A stretch of 64,000 nt of DNA, from assembly GCA_033807775.1 (NCBI GenBank), contig JAWVWS010001019.1, positions 310,001-374,000 on the forward strand. Reading direction: 5' to 3'. Positions 43,743-55,500 of this stretch are shown piece by piece. The notes beneath the pieces were generated by a model, which was not told the origin of the DNA, did no database searches, and saw nothing but the letters and a program-made list of their open reading frames with translations. The first letter of the stretch is position 1. Every line of letters starts with the position of its first letter. The DNA is from Saussurea involucrata (Eukaryota; Streptophyta; Magnoliopsida; Asterales; Asteraceae). The translations under genes were made by a program, and so were the position numbers.

Positions 43743-44816
43743 ATCTACCCCTATTTGATGATGACAATGCAACATAAGAAAATTGCTAAGTGTCAAAACA
43801 TAACGATAAAAGGACTCGTAATATACATGTCCCATTTACTGTTTTGGGGATCTTTTCTAGTACTGATGGAGTAAAGTACTTCACTGAAAACTTTCATTAA
43901 TCCGTAATGATTTTACAAAGGTAATATGAAAGTTACAAGTACAAGTGAAAGTACAAAGCAAGAACTAAAAGCTAAGAGCTGATAAATTACAAGAAGAAAA
44001 TGACAATTATCAGCTAGAGGTCTTTTTCTTTGATTAAGGTTGTCATTTGGTTCTTCATCCAAGATTAAGTAGTCAACCACTTCTTCTCCTCTTTTCCTAC
44101 TGGCTTTGCATTCCATGTAAATATGAGACTTAATGAAGCCACCTAACATTGTCATGGCACACCAATAGATGAGATTCTTTAGACCAAGAGCATAAGGGCC
44201 TCCTCTTGGTAGTGATAGGTCGAGTGCTGAAAGATCAGGTGGTGGACCAAGAACCGCTTCTTTTGAAAAACTGATTCCGATTTCATTTCTGAAAGAAGGT
44301 TATTCTTCATACATAGATGCTCGTTTTTTCTTTTGTGCTGGTTTCTGAGGCAGTGGATGGATTTCTACGATCGCTAAGATTCGATGGATAAGTTGGTTCA
44401 AGAAGTTCTCCACGTAGACCGTGTATTTGGATTTTGATTTCTGAAGGCCATCTTTGATCTACAGCCATTCATAGAATCCAAAGGTCTCCAGCTTTGACAT
44501 AAACATCATTGTCGCCGAGGTATCTATTCGGAAGATGGTTATGGAAACCATCACTGAGTCTTTCTTCGTCTTCCCTGTTATGGATACATTTGTGATCTTC
44601 TCAGGAAGATGTTTGTTTTCGATCTTCCCTTTTCACCAATCACCATCGATCTATGAATCTTTTACAACCTTTTCTTTCCTTGCTTTCTCCTCGGCTTCTT
44701 TCAGTAGTTGAGCTTGGACTCTGACTAAATTCTTCTTGAGTTTTTCTATCAGAGACAAATTTCTGAGCAACCTTTAAGGCAAGTTGGACGTCTTGTTTGT
44801 ATGCCTCTAGAGCTTG
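43743..44816 (-). mobile_element. Interior remnant of the C' element
   Basis: Minus-strand DNA adjoining the C' 3' LTR begins with a purine tract and then a phrase (CATCATCAAATAGGGG) often found before copia 3' LTRs. It carries a decayed reading frame (44580-43916) and is cut at 44817 by element E. Confidence 0.5.
43916..44580 (-). pseudogene. Unrecognised decayed gene in the C' interior
   Basis: A single minus-strand frame reads coherently through two stops (near 44460 and 44310). It includes the stretches KLETFGFYEWL, KYTVYVENFLNQLIHRIL, GPYALGLKNLIYWCAMTML, and ends with a hydrophobic tail. I do not recognise the family. Its place at the 3' end of a copia-type element suggests the end of an additional ORF, as in Copia-1/2/3, but the sequence is not obviously related. 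Confidence 0.4.
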
Positions 44817-45242
44817 TGTGACAACCGTCAAAATTGTGTTCAGGTTAGAACTGCACTAAACATATCAGATACAGTTATTTTATGTCACACTGTCTAGTTT
44901 AACAGTAAACCCGACACAGTAGGGAAAAATTAGAAATTTGCGTCTAAAATCCCTCAAATTCGGAAATTATCCATACACCTCATAAAATGCCTACTAAAAA
45001 TATTCATACACTTATATATATACATGTTTATATATATACAATCTACCAAAAATAAATACTAGCAAATTCAACTAGTTTTATTATTATTACCAATTAAGTT
45101 TAATTGTTCAATAATTCAACTAATTAAAAGAAAGAAAAATTAAATTAAAATACTACTTTAAACACAATCATTTTACCTAAAACCACACTTCACCCTCCCC
45201 TTTTACCACTCCCAAAACCGGCCCCCTCCCCTCTCTCACTCC

Positions 45243-45249
45243 ATAAATA
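45243..45249 (+). promoter_or_regulatory. TATA-like box of the E LTR
   Basis: ATAAATA followed by CCCC and a long CT-rich stretch typical of plant transcription starts. Confidence 0.5.
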
Positions 45250-46204
45250 CCCCCTCTATTCTTCCATTTTTACTCTTCATTCATTCTCTCTCAAATCCCT
45301 CTCCAAGAACACTCTCATTTCTCTCTATTTTCTCTCCTTCAAGGCTTCAAAGTCCAGCCCTCAAGAACACCAAAACCCAAGGTAAAAATCTGCTCCTAAC
45401 ATCATTTAATCATCTACATACAAGCATCTTTCATGTTTCAAGTTTATCTTCTTAAAACTCTAGTCTTTTCACTTTGTTCTTGCTAAGACAAATCCTTGGC
45501 ATCCTAATGTTTGTAGATTCATCACCATGACACTTTGCATGTCATTAAAAGTGTGACGAATCCATCATCAAACCCATATTAGTGACCCAAGAAAGTCTTA
45601 CTTGAATAGTTTCAAAAAAACTCAAAAACAACAAGTTTTGAAAATGTCTTGGTTAGATGATTTGTCTAAACCCATTGCATGTAGGTTGTGTAAACAAAAA
45701 GCAAGTTTTTCAGCTGAAAATATTAACTTTATGTGTCAAAAATCGTGGCTAAGCAAAAAGAACAATATCTTTAAAGAGCCAATAGAAAAAGAGCATTTAT
45801 ATAAAGAAGATATTTCCAACAACAATCTGTCAGATTTTTCCACTGACTTTGCATGGCCATATCTCTCTCAAAAATGCTCCAAATGGGGTGATTTTTCTTT
45901 TGGAATTTTCTTTTATGAGTTAAGAATCAAACCCAACCGGAATCGTTGAAAAATATTAAGTTTTCGACTTTCAAACAGATTACACAAAAACAGTGCGCAT
46001 CAGCAACATTTTCTGTCACTGTTTACGTCATGTTTTATTTCATGCACTTATATTACTCTAAAAATCATGGGATTTATGGCAAAAGTTTCCTAACACATGG
46101 AAGTACTTAGCCGTAAAATATCAGAACCTAACGATCTCTGGAAGTCATCCGAAAATTTACCGAAAGTGACTACTAATTCTGGACAGCTAACAACTATATC
46201 ATAT

Positions 46205-46540
46205 TATAGCTATATGCTATCTCTTGAACCCGTTTCATCATTCTTGTGATGAAATTGTGGAATATGTATATATACTATATGATTATGCATTTTGCTATAG
46301 CTAAAAGCTAACTCTTGAACCCGTTTAATCATTCTTGTGATGAAATTGTGGAATATACCTATATATATTTTCTTACTCATTTTATTTATACTCTAACAAT
46401 CTAACACCTAACTATTAACCCTTTTCATCATTTTATGATGGGATTGTGGTATTTATATATATGACCTAACATCTAACTTTATTTATATACTATACATATG
46501 ATCCTATTATTAACCCTTTTCGTCATCTTCATGACGAATT
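46205..46540 (+). repeat. Four-copy hairpin repeat in the E LTR
   Basis: Each unit of about 90-110 bp carries CTAACTCTTGAACCC or a variant, then a hairpin. Stems are TTTCATCA/TGATGAAA (46233-46254), TTTAATCA/TGATGAAA (46324-46345), TTTCATCA/TGATGGGA (46423-46443) and TTCGTCAT/ATGACGAA (46519-46538). Unit 4 changes both arms together. Confidence 0.6.
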
Positions 46541-47562
46541 TGCAGTAATCTCGAACTATCATATATAACGTTTCATTTTGAATACGAACTATTGATATCA
46601 AAGAACTTATAACAACATACAAAATCTCACCAAAGGCATTTTATGACGAATTGGATATTTAAACGACCAAAGTCTAGAACCTAGAATCTTACTAGTGTCC
46701 TTACATTCGTAGGATCGGAGTAGGATCGCCTTACGGAACACATTTCGCGTTTCTTGGGAAACATCTACGCTATCCATGTGAGTCTTCATAGCCCCTTTTT
46801 ACTGTTTTATACGTTTTGGGGTGGAAAGCATGTTACAAACCTTATTCGAATTCAACTGTTTTATTACTGAAATACTACGCATGTTTAAACGCTCTCTATG
46901 GTACGTGTGCACATGTGAAAGCTTCTAAGTTTGCGCTATCATACAAAAGTCCCCAACTTTTCTTTACATTACCTATTTAACTCACGTGTGTGAGCCATGA
47001 TAATTATGGATAACGTTATTTGGTTGACCACCCACTTACGGTAAAGTAAGTGCATAATTGTTACAACGCCATGTTAGTGATAGAACATGATGACTCGGGG
47101 CAAACTAATACAAGGTCAGGAGGTTTGGGTAATGGCTTAGCTTGCTACCTCTGAGGCATCACATTATATACCATGAGCATGCAAATTCGAAACGACAAAC
47201 TTTACAACCGGGTGTTGTACTACTTTCTTTGAAAGTGCGAAACTTACCAACTTGCATTAAAAACTTTTAGTGCATACAAAACCTATGAACTCACCAACTA
47301 TTGTTATAGTTGACACTCTCCTTTACATGCTTTTCAGGGAACAACAAGTAAGGATTCATTCTAGAAGGCATCACATTAGCAACATCCAACTTATTTCATC
47401 ATGTCAAGTTTATTTTTGTTATTTTGGACAAGTTGTATTTCTAAAAACGCGTTGTATTTGTACTATTTTGATATGATGATTGTGTGTTGTCTTCTACCTA
47501 TCGCTTTTGAAACATTTAGCTGTGACATCCCGTGTTTCCGCTTTAGCGGGGTGTGACATAAG

Positions 47563-47575
47563 TGGTATCAGAGCC
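47563..47575 (+). other. Primer-binding site of element E
   Basis: TGGTATCAGAGCC four bases after the LTR end, complementary to initiator Met tRNA. Confidence 0.8.
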
Positions 47576-47891
47576 AAAGGTTATAGAGAACATCGGTCTT
47601 TCATTTGAAAAACCCAACTATAACCGAAAGTCCAAAATTGACATGAACATAACTAAACCTACTACTAGTATAACTAAGTCTAGAATGGTATTGACGGACT
47701 TTAATTAAACATAGCATGATCACCTATGTTCGATTAAGGAAAGTTAATGCGAGACTAGAAATGGTTAAAGTAGGAGTATGTCGATTTTCACTTGCACTCT
47801 TTAGGAACATGCTTAGTGTATAGACATTGCATAGGGTAGACATGCCACTTATGCGATTAGTTACTAAGTACACTTTTGCTTCAGTTTCACT

Positions 47892-48521
47892 ATGTCGTCA
47901 TCGTCAACACCGTCTTACACTCCCGCTTCGTACTCGGCCAATGCACCGGAATACTCCACCGCACGATCTCAAGAAAACCCGCCTAGCAACCAAGAAGAGG
48001 AGAATTACAACAACACGGACTCGGAAACTGAGGTGTCTAGCGAGCGAGACCCTTATGAAGGACCTAGAGTATCACCGACCACAGTGTTACCCCGACCCGC
48101 TCCGGTAATTGTGCAACCATCATCCGGAGGGCTTCGCACTCGGCAAACGGCAAGGAAGAGTGTGCCAATCCCGAGAAGAGTCACGCTAACAACTCCTCGT
48201 CCGGAAGCACCGGAACCATCGAGAGTAGTTCCCGGCATGCCAATAGGGCGCATGACCGAACTAGCGATGGCAAGGGATCAACACATTAGAGCCATGACAA
48301 CCGAATTACACGGATGTCAAGTTTTAGTAACTCATCAAGCCCAAGTCCTAACAGAACTTGTAGAGCTTACACATCAATTGGCTGTTGTATCAAGTCAAGC
48401 TAGAGACGACGCAAAAATGGCTAGGGAAATGGCCTCAAGATCTCAAGCGGCGAGCTTGATAGTAGTAATGGGGTTGATGCTGTCGATGTTCTTGCTTGTG
48501 CTCGGGGCATACTTGGGGTAG
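47892..48521 (+). CDS. Leader ORF of element E with a C-terminal membrane-like segment (209 aa)
   Basis: This open ATG-to-TAG frame lies between primer site and gag, in a different frame from gag. Residues about 1-115 are Ser/Pro/Thr-rich and acidic. About 115-185 look helical (ELAMARDQHIRAMTTELHG, VLTELVELTHQLA). The last 20 or so residues, SLIVVMGLMLSMFLLVLGAYLG in part, are strongly hydrophobic and end at the stop, like a tail anchor. Similar Ser/Pro-rich proteins precede gag in composite-family elements as I remember. No function can be given. It is intact while pol is disrupted, and codon-level constraint was not tested. Confidence 0.55.
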   Translation: MSSSSTPSYTPASYSANAPEYSTARSQENPPSNQEEENYNNTDSETEVSSERDPYEGPRVSPTTVLPRPAPVIVQPSSGGLRTRQTARKSVPIPRRVTLTTPRPEAPEPSRVVPGMPIGRMTELAMARDQHIRAMTTELHGCQVLVTHQAQVLTELVELTHQLAVVSSQARDDAKMAREMASRSQAASLIVVMGLMLSMFLLVLGAYLG

Positions 48522-48840
48522 TGTGAATGGATCGGAACGTGTGGAAGGATCTTTTGGAAAAATCATCTTTTATTTCTTGTCATTTTAATTCGCATTGTAT
48601 TTCCGTTTCAACAATATGATACCGGTGTACAATAAACACCAGAAATTTTGTAAACACTCGGCATTTAATGGAAACCCTTTTGGGAAATTTTTAGTCAATC
48701 TGTCTAATTACTCTATACTTTACTTTATTGCTCAAATATTCGAATGAAAAATTGTTAATCTTAAACCTTGGAAAAATTTGAGTTCAAACATTTGTACAAA
48801 CTTTAACCTAAAACAATTTTTGACAATGTGTCTTAGAATC
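48522..48840 (+). other. Spacer between leader ORF and gag of element E
   Basis: About 320 bases of AT-rich DNA with no recognisable signal. Confidence 0.5.
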
Positions 48841-49923
48841 ATGCCTCCAAGAAGGTCTACATGCCACACGGAAGATACCCCCGAAAACCAAACGCCCGAC
48901 ATAGCACAAATCATCGCACAACGCATCCAAGAAGCCATACCTAACATCGTCTCACAAGTAACCGCCGGCATCAATGCGATTCCAAGGAATCAAGGAGGTA
49001 ATGGAGGAGATCCGGGTAGTAATAGTACCGGATGTAACTACAAGTCCTTCATGTCTTGTAAGCCCAAAGAGTTCTACGGAAAGGAAGGTGTCGTAGGATT
49101 GCTTTCATGGATTGATAGCATGGAGTCGGTGTTCCATATTAGCAAATGTTCGGAGGACCGCAAGGTGGAATATGCTACATGTCAACTCCAAGGCAGGGCA
49201 CTAACTTGGTGGAACATCCAGGTTCAAACCCGTGGAAGGGAAGATGCCTACAAGCTCACATGGGAGGAATTCAAAGAGTTGCTCATTGAGGAGTACTTCC
49301 CTAAGAGTGAAATCCAGAAACTAGAGGTTGAATTTTGGAACCATACTATGATCGGAGCTGACATAGATCGATACACAGCTCATTTTCACGAACTTGCAAA
49401 ACTGGTACCTCACATGGTCACTCCCGAGAGTAAGAGAATTGACCGATACTTATGGGGACTAGCACCGAGAATCCGAGGAATGGTTACCTCGGCAAAGCTG
49501 ACCACCATCCAAGAAGTTGTAGCCATGTCAACTACCTTAACGAACGATGTTGTGAGAGCAGGAACTCTGTCATCGGGTAGTGCTAGCCATAAGAGGAAGC
49601 CAGAGTATCAGTCGGGAAATAAATCTTTTGGTAGTGCAAGCAAGGATAGGAGCGTGGCAAGAAACTTCAGAGTAAGCACACAGGACCCAGGGCAATACAA
49701 GGGTTCACTCCCTAAATGCAACAAGTGCAACTATCATCATGGGGGAGCCTGCGTCATTTGTGACAATTGTAAACGACCAGGTCACTTCACTAGGTTCTGT
49801 AAAAGTGAAAAGGGACCCAATGAAGGTAGAAGGGCATGTTTTGAGTGTGGAAGTCCGGATCACTACCGGAATACATGCCCGAAGTTTGGAAGGAAACCGA
49901 ACAATAACCACAAGGGGAATTAG
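48841..49923 (+). CDS. gag of element E (360 aa)
   Basis: I choose the ATG at 48841 (MPPRRSTCH), which is the typical Gag start for this group. An open frame extends further upstream but has no other good start. Residues about 75-240 form the retrotransposon Gag domain (FYGKEGVVGLLSWIDSMES, LTWWNIQVQTRG, YFPKSEIQKLEVEFWNH). Two zinc knuckles follow: CDNCKRPGHFTRFC and CFECGSPDHYRNTC. The frame ends at TAG 49921-49923, and pol continues in the same frame right after it, so the stop may be a mutation or a read-through point. Confidence 0.8.
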   Translation: MPPRRSTCHTEDTPENQTPDIAQIIAQRIQEAIPNIVSQVTAGINAIPRNQGGNGGDPGSNSTGCNYKSFMSCKPKEFYGKEGVVGLLSWIDSMESVFHISKCSEDRKVEYATCQLQGRALTWWNIQVQTRGREDAYKLTWEEFKELLIEEYFPKSEIQKLEVEFWNHTMIGADIDRYTAHFHELAKLVPHMVTPESKRIDRYLWGLAPRIRGMVTSAKLTTIQEVVAMSTTLTNDVVRAGTLSSGSASHKRKPEYQSGNKSFGSASKDRSVARNFRVSTQDPGQYKGSLPKCNKCNYHHGGACVICDNCKRPGHFTRFCKSEKGPNEGRRACFECGSPDHYRNTCPKFGRKPNNNHKGN

Positions 49924-51531
49924 GCGAGACAAGTCAATCAGGGAAATCAAGGAGGTCAGGCTCGAGGATGGGCATTTGTCATTGGAGCTGACGAAGTACG
50001 TCACGACCCTAATGTGGTGACAGGTACGTTTCTCATAAACAACCACTATGCATCAGTATTATTTGACACTGGAGCGGATAGAAGTTTTATTTCATTGGAG
50101 TTTAGACCACTAATTAACTTGGAATCTAGGAGAATGTCGGATGCTTACTTTATTGAGGTTGCTAATGGTCACAAATTTGAGGCTAAGGATGTAATTTTAG
50201 ATTGTACTTTGAATCTAGCTGATAAGTTGTTTAGCGTTGATCTTATTCCTATCGAATTAGGGAGTTTTGACATAGTTATAGGCATGGATTGGTTATCTAA
50301 GAATCTAGCGGAGATTTGCTGTTTTGATAAGTCGGTTAGAATACCTTTGCAAGACGGAGAAACCCTAGTAATACAAGGACACAAAGCTGGAAGGAGCTTA
50401 GAGGTGGTGTCAAGTATTAAGGTTCATAAGTATTTGAGGAAGAAATGTGTTGCATTTTTGGCACTCATAGTTGAGAAGAAGTACGAGGAAAGGCGAATCC
50501 AAGACATTCCTGTGGTGAAGGATCACCCGGAAGTGTTCCCCGACGATTTTCCTGGACTGCCCCCGTTTAGACAAGTTGAATTCCAAATTGACCTTATACC
50601 CGGAGCAGCACCTGTAGCCAAGGCACCTTATCGCTTAGCACCTGCCAAAATGCAAGAGTTGTCAGGCCAACTCCAGGAACTGTTGGACAAGGACTTTATT
50701 AGGCCAATTTCTTCACCCTGGGGAGCTCCAATCCTGTTCGTCAAGAAAAAGGATGGATCGCTGCGGATGTGCATCGATTATAGGGAATTGAACAAGTTGA
50801 CGATCAAGAACCGATATCCTCTACCTCGAATAGACGATTTATTCGACCAGTTGCAAGGTGCAGCGTATTTTTCTAAGATTGATCTTCGATCAGGTTATCA
50901 TCAATTAAGAGTTCGCGAGGAGGAAATTCCTAAGACAACCTTTAGGACACGTTATGGATACTACGAGTTTTTGGTTATGCCTTTCGGTTTAACCAATGCA
51001 CCAGCGGTATTCATGGATTTGATGAACAGGGTATGCAGACCATACCTTGACAAGTTTGTGATCGTGTTTATAGATGACATTCTCATTTACTCTCGAAGTA
51101 AGGAGAATCACGAGCAGCATTTAAGAGTAATTCTAGAACTTCTTAAGGAACAGAAACTGTACGCCAAACTCTCTAAGTGCGAATTTTGGATTAGAGAAGT
51201 ACACTTCCTTGGTCACGTGATTGGAGAAAAAGGAATTCACGTAGATCCAGCTAAGGTGGAAGCTGTTAAGAAATGGGAAGCTCCAAAGACCCCAACAGAA
51301 ATTCGTCAATTTCTGGGTTTGGCAGGCTATTATAGGCGATTTATTGAGAACTTCTCAAAATTTGCTAAACCTCTCACAACACTGACCCAAAAGGATAGTA
51401 AATTCATATGGGGAGAACCACAAGACGAGGCGTTTCAGTTATTGAAGAAAAAGTTGTGCAATGCACCAATTCTAGCATTACCGGAAGGAATAGACAATTT
51501 TGTGGTATATTGTGACACGTCGCATCAAGGA
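49924..51531 (+). pseudogene. pol of element E (protease and reverse transcriptase), cut by Copia-3
   Basis: The frame is the same as gag after the TAG. Protease motif VLFDTGADRSFISLEF lies near 50060. Reverse transcriptase runs from FVKKKDGSLRMCIDYRELNK (about 50740) through DLRSGYHQLRV to FIDDILIYS (51067-51093), then the thumb KFVIV..., FLGHVIGEKGIHVDP and the RNase H start FVVYCDTSHQG, where Copia-3 enters at 51532. RNase H, integrase and any chromodomain lie beyond Copia-3 outside the window. Confidence 0.88.
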
Positions 51532-52361
51532 TGTTAGCTTCAATCTTCCTAATCATAGAAGTATTTAGAAGTAGTGAAAAATAGGCTAAGTGAAGAAAGC
51601 CTCTTACAGAGGCTCTGCCGACATTACCGAGAAATCAAGGTCAAGAAGCTACAGAAGCAGCAGAGGCTTCCTACAGAACCTCTGCTGTACTCAAAGAAGA
51701 CCCAAGACTCGGAAACAAAGGTGGACTGCTCCACAGAGGACCAGACTACAGAACCTATGTAACTCATTACAGAGCCTCTGTGGTCCTCACTGAGACTTGA
51801 AGATATTTATAATATCTTGCTACTGTTACAGGACCCGTTCATCAACTTGCATGGTAGCATGCCCTGTCCAACGTCGACGTGTCAAACTCTGATTGGACCT
51901 AGTAGGGCTTAGTACATATTAGACGTCTGCTGCATTAAATGCAATACAGCACGTCTGACTGTTCATGCCATCCTTGCAACTGTTCACGACATCCGCTCTA
52001 CTATTCATACGTACCTTTTGAATAGTAGCATATGCTTTATGGTCCCCTTTAGAGTAGTATATAAGGAAGACTCATGTTGAGTTCTTCCTTACACAACTTC
52101 AATCGAACATCAAGAACACAAAAGCTTATTCACCTTATAAGTCATATCTGTTTTAAAGCTTTTCTTACTCACGGTTCATAAACCTGTTCTTGATATATAT
52201 TCAGTAAACTTTGAGATATAATATTCTGTTCACTGTTTATTTATATTTTGTTCTAAATCTATCAAACTTATCTGTTAGTTCTTTAAATACGTTTCCGCAT
52301 CAAACCTTAAACTTGAACTAATAGATCTGATAATCTTGTTTAAGCAAAACGGGAACCAACA
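51532..52361 (+). repeat. 5' LTR of Copia-3
   Basis: TGTTAGCTTC to GAACCAACA. TATATAAG at 52058-52065 is followed by GAAGACTCATGTTGAG, as in Copia-2. Dyads such as ACAGAGGCTCTG (51606-51617) and ACAGAGCCTCTGTGG (51770-51784) are present. Confidence 0.88.
52058..52065 (+). promoter_or_regulatory. TATA box of the Copia-3 LTR
   Basis: TATATAAG in the conserved LTR context before GAAGACTCATG. Confidence 0.65.
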
Positions 52362-52362
52362 A

Positions 52363-52375
52363 TTGGTATCAGAGC
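52363..52375 (+). other. Primer-binding site of Copia-3
   Basis: TTGGTATCAGAGC one base after the LTR. Confidence 0.88.
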
Positions 52376-52532
52376 GAAGCTTGATTTTCAATATCAAGTG
52401 ATCCTTGTTTTACAACATTGTTGATAGATTTCATTTCTCTTCATCACCATATTTCTGGATATTAGTTGTACCCAGAAAACCTCCCAGATCTTCATACTAA
52501 TAAATCCTCCATCAGATTATCCTTTCCTCAAA

Positions 52533-55500
52533 ATGACAAATACAAATAACTTTTTCACTGCTGGCTCTTTAACCAAACCACCTACTCTTCTTAGAGATGA
52601 GTATCCTCAATGGAAAATAAGAATGGTTCATTTTGTTGAGGGTACTGAAAAAACTCTCAAACAATATCTATACAATCTTCCTCCGGTTCCTATGATAACT
52701 ATGCCACGTGTACCAGCTACTGCTGAATCTCCTGAAATCCCTGAACATCAAAAACCTAAACCAAAAGAAGAATGGTCAGATGAAGATAAAGCAGAAGATG
52801 AAGTTGCACAGAAAACAAAGAGAATATTGATCATGGCAATCCCCAACGAACTTTTTCAATCCTTAGATGCATGCGAAACAGCGCACGATCTCTGGAAAGA
52901 ATTAGAAAGACAGTTGGAAGGGGGTGCTAAAACTCAGAAGAACCGAAGGGCACAATACATAAATGCATATCATGCTTTCAGAGCCTCTGCAACAGAATCT
53001 CTGCAAACAACATACGACCGGTTCAACTCTCTCATAAACAAATGCAAAAAGTCTGGTATTCACAGAACCACGGAAGAAAATAACGTCATGTTTCTAAAGA
53101 GCCTGAACTATGAGTGGCTTCAGTTGTAAATGTCTTTACAAACAAATCAAGATCTAGACTCTTGGACACTCTCTGATCTCTATGGAACACTTGCTGCACA
53201 AGAGCCTCAAATAGCTCAAGCTAAAACACTAACCATTGTGCCATACGCATTGGTTAGTAAATCTACAGAGGCTGCAGACAGACCAAGAAATGAGAGATCA
53301 ACAGAGGAGAAAAAGAAGGAGAAAAAGAAGGAGAAAAAGAAGATGGTAATGGTTGATAGCGAAGAAGACGAGCTGATAGAGGAAGAGATAACTCTTGCGT
53401 CATTAGCTAAATCAATGGCTTTATTGACAAGAGAGTTTAGAAATAACCAAAGGAAGTCTGGTAGAAGAGATGATGGAAGAAGAGAAGAATCAAGTGACCG
53501 ACAGAGGTCAGACTACAAAAATGATGACCAACAGAGGTCGAGCGACAGAAGCTACAGAGAAAATGATCGACAGAGATCAGATGACAAGGTAGGCCACACA
53601 CAAGAATGCTACAAATGTGGTAAACCCGATCATTACGCAAACAAATGCCGAACAGAGAAAGGTGGAGACCTACAGAAGTCTGACGACCGAACTGGAAACA
53701 CCTCCCAAGGTTGTTTCAACTGCGGCAAGCCAGGTCATTTCGCAAAAGAATGCAGAAGTAGACCAAATCGCCCACAGAAGGACTCAGCTTTTTACAAAAA
53801 GAAGGCCGAGTATTACGCACAAAAATCTCTAATGGCAAACAAAGGGCATTCAGAGGCAAACAAGGAGGACTTTGAATCAGACTCCACCTCTGACGATGAA
53901 TTCCCTACAAATGCCCTGTTCTGTGGTATGGCAGAAGTCAACTCTGGCACTGACAATGAGGTATCCACTTCAAACTCTATCTCAAGTACTGATTCTGTAG
54001 ATGATGATTTATTTAAACTTAACATTGAACTGAAAGAAGTAAATGAAAGCATTCAGAAAAGACTGACCTTTAATGAGAGAGAAGTAAGGCTTCTCACTCA
54101 AGAAAAAGCCAAAATCTTTGAAGAAAAAGAAAAAATCGAAAAATATTGCGAGCAAAAATATAGATCCTTTAAAAAGGCAAATTTCTGATCTAATCTATGC
54201 TTTAAAAATCAAAACAAAAGAACTTTCAGTTTCAAAAAGTGAAACAACAGACATAAGAGCTCTCAAAGAATACTTTCAAAGAGAAAGAGAGGTACTTTGG
54301 CAAGATCTTTTAAGAAGAGAAGTTTTACTTAAAAACTATAAAGATGCACAGAAGGTTTATGAAAAGGTAAACACTCAAATAGCAAGACGAGGTATAGGGT
54401 ACAGTGATATTACCTTAGGAATTAAAAATAAACGACTAAAACCTCTGTCTTCTCTATTTGTTTTGGGAAAAACTAATAAACCAAACTTTCCAAACTTACT
54501 CTCTGTAAGTAAAAGGGTTAAAATCTCTGCAGAACCTCACTCGAGGAAACATACAAAGATGATCAATGTGTGGTATGAAAACACAGATTCATCATCTTCA
54601 ACCTCTGTCAATAGAGGAATCAAACCAAAGAAATATCTGAAAACACAAGATCAGATTGGTATCTTTAAGTTTGGTAAACCAGAGACTCAAACACAGGTTG
54701 CTTTTGTCTGCATGATAAACGTCGAAAAGAAATTATCAGCAGAAGCTCCTGAGTTTAAACCCATCTTTTCAGAAGAAAAACTTGTAGAATCTATTGAAAA
54801 AGAAATTTTGGAAGTTTTAAAATCAAATGTTTTAGAAAGTCTCTGTACATCTTCTATAAATCAAAAACTCGCTGAAGAGATCTCATCAGAAACCTCTACC
54901 ATCTATGAAAGTATCTCTACAGAGGAAGAAAGCTCGTACGATACATGCTCAGAAAATCCAGCCTCTGTCGAAAGAGATGACTCAACCTCTGCATATGAGG
55001 ACGATTCATCCTCTGACGACTCAGAGACTGATTTCAAATCAGGGATAATTCATTGTGACACAGAGGATGTTAAATTCTCCTCTGAGGTTCTTAACAGAAC
55101 CATCTCTCCAAAAGAGAAAATCACAGGGATCCCTATCTGTCCAGATTTTCTCAAAATGTATATTCAAGTTAAAACCTCTACAGAGCTTGAAAATCAAAAA
55201 AAGGTCTCTATAGCTCCTAAAAGCTCAAAATTTTCAAAACCTTTAAGGAAAATTAAAGAGAATCCCACTAGGCAACAAAAGGGAAAATGGCCTGAAGCTA
55301 ACAAATATTTTTCCTCTGTGACAGTGAAGAAAGATGTTCACCACAGAAGAGAGTCACAGAAGGCAGGAACTAAACAAGACTTTTGCAAACAACATTCTAG
55401 TATTCATAGATCTTCTTGTAATAGGAAATCTAATGTAAAGAAAGAATGTAATGCCTCTGTGGCTCAGTTCAATGAATTCAATGAAAAGTTCAAACAAATC

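Larger units (their letters stand above)
44817..47558 (+). repeat. 5' LTR of element E
   Basis: It begins TGTGACAACC and ends GGGGTGTGACA. A CCATAAATACCCC promoter-like site at 45241 is followed by a CT-rich tract. A tandem hairpin repeat lies at 46200-46540. Short open frames inside (for example 45602-45949) have no recognisable domain. Confidence 0.75.

Noticed and set aside
45602..45949. 115-codon open frame in the E LTR
   Set aside because: It has no domain I recognise, lies inside an LTR, and the base composition looks like transcribed leader rather than coding DNA.
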